From: Microbacterium paraoxydans
GTDB taxonomy: Bacteria; Actinomycetota; Actinomycetes; Actinomycetales; Microbacteriaceae
NCBI RefSeq assembly: GCF_019056515.1
Contig: NZ_CP064873.1
Location: 1,550,001-1,614,000 of the forward strand
Direction: 5' to 3'
DNA: 64,000 nucleotides
Below the pieces are notes generated by a model. The model was not told where the DNA came from and did no database searches. It saw nothing but the letters and a program-made list of their open reading frames with translations. Positions within the stretch are counted from its first letter, which is position 1. Each line of letters begins with the position of its first letter. Positions 7,679 to 16,869 of the stretch are shown here, one piece after another. Made by a program: the position numbers and the translations under genes.

Positions 7679-8992
7679 TCAGAACGCCTGCAGATTCGCC
7701 TGCAGACCGCCGTCCGCGTAGTCGCGACGGAGGAGCCCGCGGCGGCGGAGGATCGGCACCAGCTCGTCGAGGGTGCGGTGCAGGGTCACGGGATGGAAGT
7801 CGCCCCAGAGGAGCACGCCGTCGTTGCCCCACTCGCCGAGTTCCTCGACGAGATCGGCGAACTCCTCCGCGGTACCCACGAACCCGCTGCGGTCGCGCAG
7901 CCGGCCGGTGCGGGCGAGTGCGGTGAGGTGCGCGCGGAGCGGGGCGTCCTCGCCCCGATCGCCGATCAGGCGCTGGATGCTGCCGCGGGAGACGTGCGCT
8001 CCGAAGATCGACGTGTCGAGGGGGCGGTCCAGATCGAGGGTCGTGAGATCGGTCTCCAGATCACTCGACTGCTTCCGGGCGATCTGCGCGAGTGCGGCGT
8101 CGTCCGGGTGTGCGGAAGCGGCCACGATCCGGTCGGCCTCCTCGGCGGACGCCGTGATCACGGGCTGGATCGCGAAGAGGATCTTGACGTCCTCGGCCCG
8201 GCGTCCGCGGGCGAGAGCCGCGTCGTGCACCCGCTGCCGATACTCCCGCACCGACTTCTCGTGCAGGGGAGCGAGCGCCAGCTGGACGTCCGAGTTCGCC
8301 CCCGCGAACGCCAGGCCGCGCCCGGAGCCGCCGGGGGAGACGATGGCCGGCTCGCCGTCCGTGAAGGGCAGGGCGTTCAGAGGGCCGTCGAAGTCGTAGT
8401 GGGGGCCGCGGTGCTGCACCGGACGCATACGCGTGCCGTCCGCGTAGACCCCGGAGACGGGATCGGCGACCAGCGCACCGTCGTCCCAGCTCCGCCAGAG
8501 CGCGCGGATGCCGGCGAGCCATTCCTCGGCACGGTCGTACGCCTCGTCATGGCCGAGTTGCGGGGCCGCCGAGAAGTGCCGGGCGCTGCCGGTGTCGGTG
8601 ACCACGTTGAGGCCGAGCCGGTGCCCGCTCAGGTGCTGCAGGGTCGCGAACTGCCGCGCCGAGGTGTAGGGCAGCGAGGCCGCGGGGTTCACGGTGGGCA
8701 CCACCCCGAGATGACGGGTCGCCTGGAAGAGGTACGGTGCGAGCAGCAGGGGATCGTGCTTCGGGCCGCCGAACGCATGACGCACGCGCAGGTCGATCGT
8801 GTCCGCCGAGCCGAGCGAGGGGCTGTCCTCGATGATCACGAGGTCGAAACCGGCCTGCTCCAGGGTGCGGGCGGCTTCCTGGTAGACCTCCGGTCGCGTC
8901 CAGTCGTAGTCCCAGTCCAGGGACGGATATCCCCACCCCTGAGGACCGAAGCCTCGGGCGAGGAACCACCCGAAGTGCTGCAGGCGGCTCAT
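7679..8992 (-). CDS. LLM-class flavin-dependent monooxygenase (NtaA/SnaA/DszA type)
   Basis: A 437-residue bacterial luciferase-like monooxygenase that uses reduced FMN. The N-terminus (HFGWFLARGFGPQGW) and the central VNPAASLPYTSARQFATLQHLSGHRLGLNVVTD are typical of the NtaA/SnaA/DszA/SfnG subgroup, which cleaves C-N or C-S bonds in chelators, sulfones and sulfonates. The ATG overlaps the stop of the PLP sulfhydrylase gene (ATGA), so both are one transcript. The partnership suggests release of sulfur from an organosulfur compound followed by assimilation; that is inference. Confidence 0.85.
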   Translation of the reverse strand: MSRLQHFGWFLARGFGPQGWGYPSLDWDYDWTRPEVYQEAARTLEQAGFDLVIIEDSPSLGSADTIDLRVRHAFGGPKHDPLLLAPYLFQATRHLGVVPTVNPAASLPYTSARQFATLQHLSGHRLGLNVVTDTGSARHFSAAPQLGHDEAYDRAEEWLAGIRALWRSWDDGALVADPVSGVYADGTRMRPVQHRGPHYDFDGPLNALPFTDGEPAIVSPGGSGRGLAFAGANSDVQLALAPLHEKSVREYRQRVHDAALARGRRAEDVKILFAIQPVITASAEEADRIVAASAHPDDAALAQIARKQSSDLETDLTTLDLDRPLDTSIFGAHVSRGSIQRLIGDRGEDAPLRAHLTALARTGRLRDRSGFVGTAEEFADLVEELGEWGNDGVLLWGDFHPVTLHRTLDELVPILRRRGLLRRDYADGGLQANLQAF

Positions 8993-10284
8993 GCCACCGT
9001 CTCCCTGACGCTCTCGAGCACCCGCGCGAGGTCGCCGATCAGGTCGTCGACATCCTCGATGCCGATCGACAGCCGCAGCGTGCCGGGGCCGACGCCGAGG
9101 ATCCGACGCTCCTCGTCGGTGCGCTGCGCGTGGCTGGTCGTGCCGGGGTGCAGCACGAGCGACCGCACGTCGCCGATGTGCGTCATGTGGGTGAACACGG
9201 ACACCTCCTCCACGAAGCGACGGGCCGCTGGGAGACCGCCGCGCAGCGTGAAGGTGAAGATGGAGCCGAATCCGCCGTCGAGGTAGCGCAGCGCGGTCTC
9301 GTGGTGAGGATGCGAGGGCAGGCCGACGTAGTTCACGCTCTCCACGGCGTCGTGTGCGGCGAGCCAGCGTGCGACGGCGAGGGCGTTCTGCGACTGGCGC
9401 TCCACGCGCAGGCTGAGCGTCTCGGTGCCCTGGCCGATGAGGAACGCGTTGAGGGGCGAGGGCGAGGCACCGAACCGCGGAGCCACCGACTCCCTGGCGT
9501 ATCCGATGCGTGCGCGGCCGCCGTGCCGGGCGAAGACGCTGGGTGCGCCGCCCCGCCCCGGCAGCACGAGGTGCGGGGCGTTGTGCCCGGCGCGCTCCGC
9601 ATCGAACCGGCCGTCGTCGATCACCACGCCGCCGAGCACCGCGCCCTGGCCCGCGAGGAACTTCGACGCGGAGTGCACGACGATGGCCGCGCCGTGCTCC
9701 AGCGGCCGGAGGAGGGCGGGCGTGGCCAGGGTGTTGTCGACGATCAGGGGGACGGCGATCTCGTCGGCCACGGCGCTCACCGCCGCCACGTCGAGCACGT
9801 CGTTGCGGGCGTTGGCGAGCGACTCCGCGAACAGCGCCCTGGTCGTCGGGCGTACGGCCTCCCGCCAGGCATCCGCGTCGGCGATGTCGTCCACGAACGT
9901 CGTCTCGATGCCGAGGCGGGCGAGGTTGTCCAGGAACAGCCCGCGGGTGCCCTCGTAGATGTGGGTCGAGGAGACGATGTGGTCGCCCGCGCCCACGACC
10001 GAGAGCAGAGCGGTGGTCACCGCGGCCTGTCCGCTGGCCACGAGCACGGCGTCGGCACCGGACTCCAGGCTCGCGAGCTGCCGCTCCACCGCGTGCACCG
10101 TGGGGTTGCCGGTGCGGGTGTACCCGAATCCGGTGCCGGTGCCGAAGTGGTCGGCGGCGTGATCGAAGTCGTCGAACTCGAACCCGGCCGTCAGGTAGAT
10201 CGGCGTCACACGGGAGGCGGCAGCGGCTCGGCCTCTCGCGGCGTGGACGGCGCGGGTGGCGAAGCGGGCGGTCTCGACGGTCAT
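8989..10284 (-). CDS. O-acetylhomoserine aminocarboxypropyltransferase-like PLP enzyme
   Basis: A 431-residue Cys/Met-metabolism PLP enzyme of the O-acetyl-L-homoserine sulfhydrylase type, which joins sulfide to O-acetylhomoserine. The PLP lysine is K208 in [10 protein letters not shown], with YTRTGNPT (residues 55-62) and [15 protein letters not shown] before it. The start at ATG 10284 leaves 82 bases to the divergent leu leader peptide. First gene of the unit with the flavin monooxygenase. A cystathionine gamma-synthase or lyase activity cannot be excluded from sequence alone. Confidence 0.85.
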   Translation of the reverse strand: MTVETARFATRAVHAARGRAAAASRVTPIYLTAGFEFDDFDHAADHFGTGTGFGYTRTGNPTVHAVERQLASLESGADAVLVASGQAAVTTALLSVVGAGDHIVSSTHIYEGTRGLFLDNLARLGIETTFVDDIADADAWREAVRPTTRALFAESLANARNDVLDVAAVSAVADEIAVPLIVDNTLATPALLRPLEHGAAIVVHSASKFLAGQGAVLGGVVIDDGRFDAERAGHNAPHLVLPGRGGAPSVFARHGGRARIGYARESVAPRFGASPSPLNAFLIGQGTETLSLRVERQSQNALAVARWLAAHDAVESVNYVGLPSHPHHETALRYLDGGFGSIFTFTLRGGLPAARRFVEEVSVFTHMTHIGDVRSLVLHPGTTSHAQRTDEERRILGVGPGTLRLSIGIEDVDDLIGDLARVLESVRETVA

Positions 10285-10354
10285 GCGGGGGCCTCTCGGT
10301 CGATCGGGTGAGCAACAGAGTGTCACGGCGTGTCTCGGCGTGTCCGAGCGGTGG

Positions 10355-10360
10355 TAACCT
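10355..10360 (+). promoter_or_regulatory. -10 box for the leaderless leu leader peptide
   Basis: TAACCT ends six bases before the ATG at 10367, the spacing seen at many leaderless genes in this window. No convincing -35 box is visible. Confidence 0.5.
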
Positions 10361-10366
10361 GACGTC

Positions 10367-10414
10367 ATGCGGACCGTGCTCCTTCTTAGCGGCCGCGGCG
10401 AGACCTCGATCTGA
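10367..10414 (+). CDS. Leucine-rich leader peptide upstream of leuCD
   Basis: A 15-residue open frame, [15 protein letters not shown], with valine and three consecutive leucine codons (GTG CTC CTT CTT, including the rarer CTT twice). It starts six bases after a -10-like TAACCT, so it is probably translated from a leaderless transcript. It lies 58 bases upstream of leuC. Leucine runs in short leader peptides are the hallmark of ribosome-mediated attenuation of leucine genes. Ribosome stalling at the Leu codons under leucine shortage would change the hairpin at 10393-10431. Too short for standard gene callers. Confidence 0.7.
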   Translation: MRTVLLLSGRGETSI

Positions 10415-10431
10415 GCCCCTCCTCGTCGCGG
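10393..10431 (+). promoter_or_regulatory. Candidate attenuator hairpin in the leuCD leader
   Basis: CCGCGGCGAG (10393-10402) pairs with CTCGTCGCGG (10422-10431), giving a 10-bp stem with one G-T pair and a 19-base loop. The left arm is inside the leader peptide and the loop contains its stop codon, so ribosome position would control folding. No T-run follows, so the mechanism (termination or translational control) is open. Confidence 0.5.
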
Positions 10432-10472
10432 AGTCCATCGTGGGCCGAACCGCCATCCACAGGAGACACGCC

Positions 10473-11909
10473 ATGACCACCACCGCCGGTGCGGATTCCG
10501 CACGCCCCAGGACGCTCGCCGAGAAGGTCTGGGACGACCACCTCGTCGTCAAGGGCGAGGACGGCCAGCCCGACCTCATCTACATCGACCTGCACCTCGT
10601 GCACGAGGTCACCAGCCCGCAGGCCTTCGACGGCCTCCGCAGCGAGGGACGGCCGCTCCGCCGGCTCGACCTGACCATCGCCACGGAGGACCACAACACG
10701 CCGACGTGGGAGATCGACAAGCCCATCGCCGACCTGACCAGCCGCACGCAGATCGAGACGCTGCGCCGCAACGCCGCCGAGTTCGGCGTGCGTCTGCACT
10801 CACTGGGGGACGCGGAGCAGGGGATCGTCCACGTCGTCGGCCCGCAGCTCGGCCTCACCATGCCCGGGATCACCGTGGTCTGCGGCGACTCGCACACGTC
10901 CACGCACGGCGCGTTCGGCGCGATGGCGTTCGGCATCGGCACCAGCGAGGTCGAGCACGTCATGGCGACCCAGACGCTGCCGCTGAAGCCGTTCAAGACG
11001 ATGGCCATCAACGTCGAGGGCACGCTGCGTCCCGGCGTCACGGCGAAGGACATCATCCTCGCCGTGATCGCCAAGATCGGCACCGGCGGCGGTCAGGGCT
11101 ACGTGCTCGAGTACCGCGGCAGCGCGATCCGCGCGCTCTCCATGGAGGGCCGCATGACGATCTGCAACATGTCGATCGAGGCGGGCGCCCGCGCCGGCAT
11201 GGTGGCTCCGGACGAGACGACGTTCGCCTACCTCGAGGGGCGTCCGCACGCGCCGAAGGGCCAGGACTGGGACGACGCGGTCGCCTACTGGCGCACGCTG
11301 CCGACCGACGAGGGCGCCACCTTCGATGCCGAGGTCTTCATCGACGCCGACGAGCTGGAGCCGTTCGTGACGTGGGGGACGAACCCCGGCCAGGGCAGCT
11401 CGCTCTCCGCCTCGGTGCCGAACCCGGCGGAGATCGCCGACCCGAACGAGCGGGCCGCCGCCGAGCGGGCGCTGGAGTACATGGACCTGACGCCGGGCAC
11501 GCCCCTGAAGGAGGTGCCGGTCGACGCGGTGTTCATGGGCTCGTGCACGAACAGCCGCATCGAGGACCTCCGGGCCTTCGCCTCCATCATCCAGGGCAAG
11601 AAGAAGGCCGACGGCGTCCGGGTGATGGTCGTTCCCGGCTCCGCCCGCGTGCGACTGGAGGCCGAGGCCGAGGGCCTGGACCAGGTCATCAAGGACTTCG
11701 GAGCGGAGTGGCGCTTCGCAGGATGCTCGATGTGCCTGGGCATGAACCCCGATCAGCTCGCCCCGGGGGAGCGCTGCGCCTCCACCTCGAACCGCAACTT
11801 CGAAGGGCGCCAGGGCAAGGGCGGCCGCACGCACCTCGTGTCGCCGCTCGTCGCGGCGGCGACCGCCATCCGCGGCACCCTGTCCAGCCCGAGCGATCTG
11901 GAGGCCTGA
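10473..11909 (+). CDS. leuC: 3-isopropylmalate dehydratase large subunit
   Basis: A 478-residue aconitase-family subunit that interconverts 2- and 3-isopropylmalate in leucine synthesis, with LeuD. The [4Fe-4S] ligands are C358 (in GSCTNSR), C418 and C421 (in GCSMCLG). The substrate-site motif [13 protein letters not shown] is present. The ATG at 10473 has an AGGAGA ribosome site. It is preceded by a leucine-rich leader peptide and followed after two bases by leuD, so both are in one operon that responds to leucine supply. Confidence 0.97.
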   Translation: MTTTAGADSARPRTLAEKVWDDHLVVKGEDGQPDLIYIDLHLVHEVTSPQAFDGLRSEGRPLRRLDLTIATEDHNTPTWEIDKPIADLTSRTQIETLRRNAAEFGVRLHSLGDAEQGIVHVVGPQLGLTMPGITVVCGDSHTSTHGAFGAMAFGIGTSEVEHVMATQTLPLKPFKTMAINVEGTLRPGVTAKDIILAVIAKIGTGGGQGYVLEYRGSAIRALSMEGRMTICNMSIEAGARAGMVAPDETTFAYLEGRPHAPKGQDWDDAVAYWRTLPTDEGATFDAEVFIDADELEPFVTWGTNPGQGSSLSASVPNPAEIADPNERAAAERALEYMDLTPGTPLKEVPVDAVFMGSCTNSRIEDLRAFASIIQGKKKADGVRVMVVPGSARVRLEAEAEGLDQVIKDFGAEWRFAGCSMCLGMNPDQLAPGERCASTSNRNFEGRQGKGGRTHLVSPLVAAATAIRGTLSSPSDLEA

Positions 11910-11911
11910 CC

Positions 11912-12532
11912 ATGGAGAAGTTCACCACCCACACGGGCATCGCCGCGCCGCTGAAGCGGTCGAACGTCGACACCGACCAGATCATCCCCGCGGTGTTCCT
12001 CAAGCGTGTCACCAAGACGGGCTTCGAGGACGCGCTGTTCCACGGCTGGCGGCAGGACCCGGAGTTCGTGCTCAACCAGGCGCCGTATCAGGGGGCGTCC
12101 GTCCTCGTCGCCGGGCCCGACTTCGGCACCGGTTCCAGCCGTGAGCACGCCGTCTGGGCGCTTCGCGACTTCGGCTTCAAGGTCGTGCTGAGCCCGCGGT
12201 TCGCCGACATCTTCCGCGGCAACGCGGGCAAGCAGGGCCTCCTCGCGGCGACCATCTCCGAGGCGGATCTGGAGCGGTTCTGGGCGATCATGGACGCCGA
12301 TCCCGGCGCGCGCATGACGGTCGACCTCGAGGCGCGCACCGCCGCCATCGGCGACCCCACCGGAGGCGCGGAGGCCCGCTTCCAGGCCGACATCGGGATC
12401 GACGATTACACTAGATGGCGGCTCCTCGAAGGGCTCGATGACATCGGGCTCACGCTGCGCAACGAAGACAAGATCGCGCAGTTCGAGGCCCGTCGCGAGT
12501 CGTGGCGGCCGCGGACCCTCCCCGTCCAGTGA
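11912..12532 (+). CDS. leuD: 3-isopropylmalate dehydratase small subunit
   Basis: A 206-residue swivel-domain subunit that completes the active site of LeuC. Family motifs are [14 protein letters not shown] (residues 18-31), [17 protein letters not shown] and [11 protein letters not shown]. Length is normal. It starts two bases after leuC stops. A GC-rich hairpin follows, so the leuCD transcript probably ends there or is weakly coupled to murA. Confidence 0.97.
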   Translation: MEKFTTHTGIAAPLKRSNVDTDQIIPAVFLKRVTKTGFEDALFHGWRQDPEFVLNQAPYQGASVLVAGPDFGTGSSREHAVWALRDFGFKVVLSPRFADIFRGNAGKQGLLAATISEADLERFWAIMDADPGARMTVDLEARTAAIGDPTGGAEARFQADIGIDDYTRWRLLEGLDDIGLTLRNEDKIAQFEARRESWRPRTLPVQ

Positions 12533-12538
12533 GACGGA

Positions 12539-12571
12539 GGGGGCGGGGGAGCCAGGGGTAACCCCGCCCCC
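12539..12571 (+). terminator. GC hairpin between leuD and murA
   Basis: GGGGGCGGGG (12539-12548) pairs perfectly with CCCCGCCCCC (12562-12571) around a 13-base loop. It has no T-run, so it may be a weak terminator or an mRNA end-protecting stem. Confidence 0.55.
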
Positions 12572-12593
12572 GATGAATGAAGTGAGGCCCCGA

Positions 12594-13961
12594 ATGACGA
12601 CACCCGTGCGCGACGCTCTCTCCGACGACGTCCCCGCGCTGACCGGAGACGTCCTCGCCATCCGCGGAGGTCGTCCGCTGCGCGGACGGGTCGACGTGAA
12701 GGGCGCGAAGAACCTCGCCACCAAGGCGATGGTCGCGTCCCTGCTCGGGGAGACCACGAGCGTCCTGCGCGACGTGCCGGCCATCAGCGACGTCGCCGTG
12801 GTGCGCTCGCTGCTCGAGGTGCACGGCGTCCGCGTGTCGGAGGGCGACGAGCCCGGCTCACTGGTCTTCGACCCCAGCGACGTCGAGTCGGCCCACTTCG
12901 AGGAGATCGACGCCCACGCGGGCGCCTCCCGGATCCCGATCCTGTTCTGCGGCCCGCTGCTGCACCGCCTCGGCCAGGCCTTCATCCCCGACCTCGGCGG
13001 GTGCCGCATCGGGGACCGTCCGATCGACTTCCACCTGGACGCACTGCGCAAGTTCGGCGCGATCGTCGAGAAGCTCCCGAGCGGCATCCGCCTCTCCACG
13101 GGAGGAACCCGCCTGCACGGAGCGAACATCCACCTCCCGTACCCGAGCGTCGGCGCGACCGAGCAGGTGCTGCTGACCGCCGTCCGCGCCGAGGGCGTCA
13201 CGGAGCTGCGTAACGCGGCGATCGAGCCCGAGATCATGGACCTGATCGCCGTCCTGCAGAAGATGGGCGCGATCATCTCCTACGAGCCGAACCGCGTCAT
13301 CCTCATCGAGGGCGTCGAGAAGCTCCGTGGCTACGACCACCGGTCGATCTTCGACCGCAACGAGGCGGCCTCGTGGGCCTCGGCCGCTCTGGCCACGGAC
13401 GGCGAGATCTTCGTCGGCGGTGCCAAGCAGCAGGAGATGCTCACCTTCCTCAATGTCTTCCGCAAGGCGGGCGGCTGGTTCGACATCCAGGAGGACGGCA
13501 TCCTCTTCCGCCGCGACGGCGACATCAAGCCGGTCGTGATCGAGACCGACGTGCACCCGGGCTTCATGACCGACTGGCAGCAGCCGCTCGTGGTCGCCCT
13601 CACCCAGGCGCACGGCCGCTCGGTCGTGCACGAGACCGTGTACGAGAACCGGATGGGCTTCACCGAGGCGCTGGTCAAGATGGGGGCCGACATCGTCGTG
13701 CATCCGCGCGGCCTGCAGGACGGCCCGCGGCGCGTGCCGCGTCGTGACCTGGAGCAGGCTGCCGTCATCACCGGTCCCACGCCCCTGCACGGCGCCGACA
13801 TCGTGGTGCCCGACCTGCGCGGCGGCTACAGCCACGTGATCGCGGCGCTGACGGCCACCGGCGAGTCGAAGGTGTCGGGCGTCGACATCCTGAGTCGCGG
13901 ATACGAGAAGTTCCTCGCCAAGCTCGACGCGCTCGGCGCCGACTTCGACGTCCTCCGGTGA
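12594..13961 (+). CDS. murA: UDP-N-acetylglucosamine 1-carboxyvinyltransferase
   Basis: A 455-residue EPSP-synthase-fold enzyme that adds enolpyruvate from PEP to UDP-GlcNAc, the first committed step of peptidoglycan synthesis. The catalytic cysteine is C137 in GGCRIGDRPID, so the enzyme has the normal fosfomycin target residue. KGAKNLATKAM near the N-terminus is the substrate loop. The start at 12594 is preferred because GTGAGG lies about 8 bases upstream. An in-frame ATG at 12573 abuts the GC hairpin and has no ribosome site. Its stop overlaps the GTG start of the acyltransferase gene. Confidence 0.95.
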   Translation: MTTPVRDALSDDVPALTGDVLAIRGGRPLRGRVDVKGAKNLATKAMVASLLGETTSVLRDVPAISDVAVVRSLLEVHGVRVSEGDEPGSLVFDPSDVESAHFEEIDAHAGASRIPILFCGPLLHRLGQAFIPDLGGCRIGDRPIDFHLDALRKFGAIVEKLPSGIRLSTGGTRLHGANIHLPYPSVGATEQVLLTAVRAEGVTELRNAAIEPEIMDLIAVLQKMGAIISYEPNRVILIEGVEKLRGYDHRSIFDRNEAASWASAALATDGEIFVGGAKQQEMLTFLNVFRKAGGWFDIQEDGILFRRDGDIKPVVIETDVHPGFMTDWQQPLVVALTQAHGRSVVHETVYENRMGFTEALVKMGADIVVHPRGLQDGPRRVPRRDLEQAAVITGPTPLHGADIVVPDLRGGYSHVIAALTATGESKVSGVDILSRGYEKFLAKLDALGADFDVLR

Positions 13962-14722
13962 GCCCGATGGCTTCCCGGTCGCCGGAGAAGACACGGCCGA
14001 GCGTGTTCTGGCCGCTCGCTGCGATCGTCGTCCCGCTGGTGTCGCTGATCGCGAAGGTCCGCATCATCGGGGCGGAGAAGCTCCCGCGAGAGGGTGCTTT
14101 CGTCCTCGCGCCGAACCACTACTCGGAGTTCGATCCGCTGATCGTCGCCTTGGCGGTCTGGCGGATCGGGCGCGCTCCGCGATTCATGGCCAAGGAGAGC
14201 CTCTTCCGCGTGCCCGTGCTCGGGTGGTTCCTGCGCAAGACGGGGATGATCCCGGTCGCACGCACCTCGTCGGCGTCGTCCGCGAAGCAGACGATGGCGC
14301 AGTCGGCAGCTCTCGTGGAGCACGGCCGCGGTGTCATCGTGTACCCGGAGGGCACGCTCACGCGTGACCCCGACATGTGGCCGATGCGCGGCAAGTCGGG
14401 GGCGGTGCGGCTCGCCCTCGCCGACGGCATCCCGCTCATCCCGATGGCGCAGTGGGGCACCCAGGCGATCATGGGCCGCTACCAGAAGGGGCTCAGCCTC
14501 TGGCCGCTCCGCAAGCCCGTGACCGTGATCGTCGGCGACCCCGTCGACGTCTCCGACCTCCGCGGTCGCGCCGGCGAGCCGGCGGCGCTGACGGAGGCCA
14601 CCAACCGACTCATGAACGCGATCACCGCGCTGCTGGAGCAGGTGCGCGGCGAGAAGGCCCCCGCGGAGCGCTGGAACCCGGCGAGCCACGGACAGAAGGA
14701 GACCGGACGCCTTGACCCCTAA
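13958..14722 (+). CDS. plsC: 1-acyl-sn-glycerol-3-phosphate acyltransferase
   Basis: A 254-residue PlsC-type acyltransferase that makes phosphatidic acid at the membrane. A hydrophobic N-terminal segment (about 17-33) precedes the catalytic HX4D motif NHYSEFD (H54, D59) and the phosphate-binding YPEGTLT. The GTG start overlaps murA by four bases. An ATG nine bases later (13967) is an alternative. The gene sits with gpsA, whose product glycerol-3-phosphate is the backbone its pathway uses. Confidence 0.9.
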   Translation: MSPMASRSPEKTRPSVFWPLAAIVVPLVSLIAKVRIIGAEKLPREGAFVLAPNHYSEFDPLIVALAVWRIGRAPRFMAKESLFRVPVLGWFLRKTGMIPVARTSSASSAKQTMAQSAALVEHGRGVIVYPEGTLTRDPDMWPMRGKSGAVRLALADGIPLIPMAQWGTQAIMGRYQKGLSLWPLRKPVTVIVGDPVDVSDLRGRAGEPAALTEATNRLMNAITALLEQVRGEKAPAERWNPASHGQKETGRLDP

Positions 14723-15851
14723 GAGAACCGCGCCGGCCGGACCCCTCGTCGCCGTGATCGGCGCCGGCAGCTGGGGCACCACGTTCGGCAAGATCCTCGC
14801 CGACGGCGGCGCCCACGTGACGATGTGGGCGCGTCGGGCCGAGCTCGCGCATGAGATCGACGAGGCGAAGCGCAACTCGCGTTACCTGCCGGGCATCAAC
14901 CTGCCCCGCACGATGGCGGCCACGCACGAGCTGGCGACCGCGCTCGACGGCGTCGACCAGGTGTATCTGTCCGTGCCGAGCCAGTCGCTGCGGGAGAACC
15001 TCAAGGCACTGCGCCCGCTGATCGCCTCGGGCGACGCCAAGATCGTCAGCCTCATGAAGGGCGTCGAGCGGGGCACCGGTCTGCGCATGAGCCAGGTCAT
15101 CCAGCAGGAGCTGCAGTGCGACCCCGACCGGATCGCCGTGGCCTCCGGACCGAATCTCGCCCTGGAGATCGCGCGGGAGCAGCCGACCGCGGCCGTGATC
15201 TCGTCGCGCAGCCAGGAGACCGCGGACGTCGTGGCCCGGGCCGCGCGCAACTCCTACTTCCGGACGTTCGTGAACACGGACGTCATCGGCACGGAGTTCG
15301 GCGGAGTGCTCAAGAACCTCATCGCCGTCGCCATCGGCATCGTCGACGGCGTCGGCTACGGCGAGAACACCAAGGCGTCGATCATCACCCGCGGCCTCGT
15401 CGAGATGACCGACTTCGCGGTCGCGAACGGCGCCCAGCCGGAGACCTTGCAGGGACTGGCCGGTCTCGGCGACCTCATCGCGACCTGCCAGTCGCCCCTG
15501 AGCCGCAACAACACCGCCGGGCGGCTGCTCGGGCAGGGCTACAGCTTCCAGGACGTGGTGAAGCAGATGCAGCAGACGGCCGAGGGGCTCGCCTCGGTCG
15601 CGCCGGTGCTGCAGCTCGCCCGCGAAGCCGATGTGCACATGCCGATCGTCGAGCAGGTGAAGATGGTGCTCGACGGCAAGATGGATCCCCGGGACATCGC
15701 CCCGCATCTCACGACGGACGACGACACCCCGCAGGGGGAGAGGACCAACCATGGACAAGCAGACGGTGGTGGTGCTCTTCGGAGGGCGCTCCAGCGAGCA
15801 TTCGATCAGTTCCGCAACGGCGGGGGGAGTGCTGGGCGCGATCGATCGTGA
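14712..15851 (+). CDS. gpsA: NAD(P)+-dependent glycerol-3-phosphate dehydrogenase
   Basis: A 379-residue enzyme that reduces dihydroxyacetone phosphate to sn-glycerol-3-phosphate for phospholipids. The dinucleotide motif GAGSWGTTFG is at residues 17-26, and the substrate-binding block EFGGVLKNLIAVAIGI is present. It starts with a rare TTG at 14712, chosen because AAGGAGA lies about 10 bases upstream and no ATG/GTG exists before the Rossmann fold. The start overlaps plsC by 11 bases. The C-terminus is about 40 residues longer than usual and overlaps ddl by 101 bases. Confidence 0.93.
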   Translation: MTPKRTAPAGPLVAVIGAGSWGTTFGKILADGGAHVTMWARRAELAHEIDEAKRNSRYLPGINLPRTMAATHELATALDGVDQVYLSVPSQSLRENLKALRPLIASGDAKIVSLMKGVERGTGLRMSQVIQQELQCDPDRIAVASGPNLALEIAREQPTAAVISSRSQETADVVARAARNSYFRTFVNTDVIGTEFGGVLKNLIAVAIGIVDGVGYGENTKASIITRGLVEMTDFAVANGAQPETLQGLAGLGDLIATCQSPLSRNNTAGRLLGQGYSFQDVVKQMQQTAEGLASVAPVLQLAREADVHMPIVEQVKMVLDGKMDPRDIAPHLTTDDDTPQGERTNHGQADGGGALRRALQRAFDQFRNGGGSAGRDRS

Positions 15852-16833
15852 CCGGTATGCCGTGATCCCGGTGGGGATCACCCGCGAGGGTGCCTTCGTC
15901 CTCGAGGACGACGACCCGGCGAAGTTCCCGCTCGACGCCGCGCATCTCCCGGAGGTCGTCGACAACGGCACCCGGGTGCTCTGGCCGGAACCCGGGGGCG
16001 ATCGCACCCTGCGGGTCGTGCATCCGGGCGGCGAGACCGAGGGACTCGGCGAGATCGACGTCGTGCTGCCGATCCTGCACGGACCGCACGGCGAGGACGG
16101 CACGATCCAGGGCTACTTCGACACGCTCGAGGTCCCCTACGCCGGGGGCGGCGTGCTCGACTCGGCGCTGTGCATGGACAAGCACTTCATGAAGATCGCC
16201 CTGCAGGCCGCCGGGATCGCGGTGGCGCCGGGCGTGACCGTGCGCCGTCGTGAGTGGGATGCGGATCCCGATGCCCTCCGCGCCCGCGCCGCCGACTTCG
16301 GCCTGCCCGTCTTCGTCAAGCCCGCTCGCGCCGGGTCGAGCGTCGGCGTTTCGAAGGTGTCGGCGCCGGAGGAACTCGACGCCGCCCTCGCCATCGCGTT
16401 CGCCGAGGACGACAAGGTGCTCATCGAGGCCGGTGTCACCGGGCGGGAGATCGAGGTGGCCGTCCTCGAGACGGCCGACGGCGTCCGCGCCTCCCTCCCC
16501 GGCGAGATCGTGCTGACCGACCGAGGTTTCTACGACTTCGAGGGGAAGTACCTCGGCGGCGACGGCGTCGACGTGGTGTGCCCGGCGGAGCTGACCGAGG
16601 CGGAGGTGGCCGCCGTCCAGGAGGCCGGCGTCCGGGCCTTCCAGGCGGTCGACGGTCGCGGCCTCGCCCGGGTGGACATGTTCCTCACCCCGACCGGCGA
16701 GCTCGTCGTGAACGAGCTCAACACGATGCCCGGATTCACGCCCATCTCGATGTTCCCGAAGTGCTGGGTGGCATCGGGACTGAGCTACGGCGACCTCATC
16801 ACGGAACTGGTCGAGGCGGGCCTGCGCCGCTGA
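15751..16833 (+). CDS. ddl: D-alanine--D-alanine ligase
   Basis: A 360-residue ATP-grasp ligase that makes the D-Ala-D-Ala dipeptide for peptidoglycan. GGRSSEHSIS (residues 11-20) contains the conserved glutamate, HGPHGEDGTIQG is the substrate loop, and VKPARAGSSVGVSKV is the ATP-grasp loop. NELNTMPGFTPISMFP near the C-terminus holds the metal-binding residues. GGAGAGGACC precedes the ATG. The first 101 bases lie inside the end of gpsA in another frame. Confidence 0.96.
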   Translation: MDKQTVVVLFGGRSSEHSISSATAGGVLGAIDRDRYAVIPVGITREGAFVLEDDDPAKFPLDAAHLPEVVDNGTRVLWPEPGGDRTLRVVHPGGETEGLGEIDVVLPILHGPHGEDGTIQGYFDTLEVPYAGGGVLDSALCMDKHFMKIALQAAGIAVAPGVTVRRREWDADPDALRARAADFGLPVFVKPARAGSSVGVSKVSAPEELDAALAIAFAEDDKVLIEAGVTGREIEVAVLETADGVRASLPGEIVLTDRGFYDFEGKYLGGDGVDVVCPAELTEAEVAAVQEAGVRAFQAVDGRGLARVDMFLTPTGELVVNELNTMPGFTPISMFPKCWVASGLSYGDLITELVEAGLRR

Positions 16834-16840
16834 CGGCGTG

Positions 16841-16869
16841 GTTCCCCGCGTGCTCAGCTCGCGGGGAAC
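16841..16869 (+). terminator. Hairpin between ddl and the DUF3515 gene
   Basis: GTTCCCCGCG (16841-16850) pairs perfectly with CGCGGGGAAC (16860-16869). The loop contains the stop codon of the convergent DUF3515 gene, so the hairpin could end both transcripts. Confidence 0.6.

Noticed and set aside
12573..12593. Earlier ATG for murA
   Set aside because: It touches the right arm of a GC hairpin and has no ribosome site; the ATG at 12594 has GTGAGG at the right distance.
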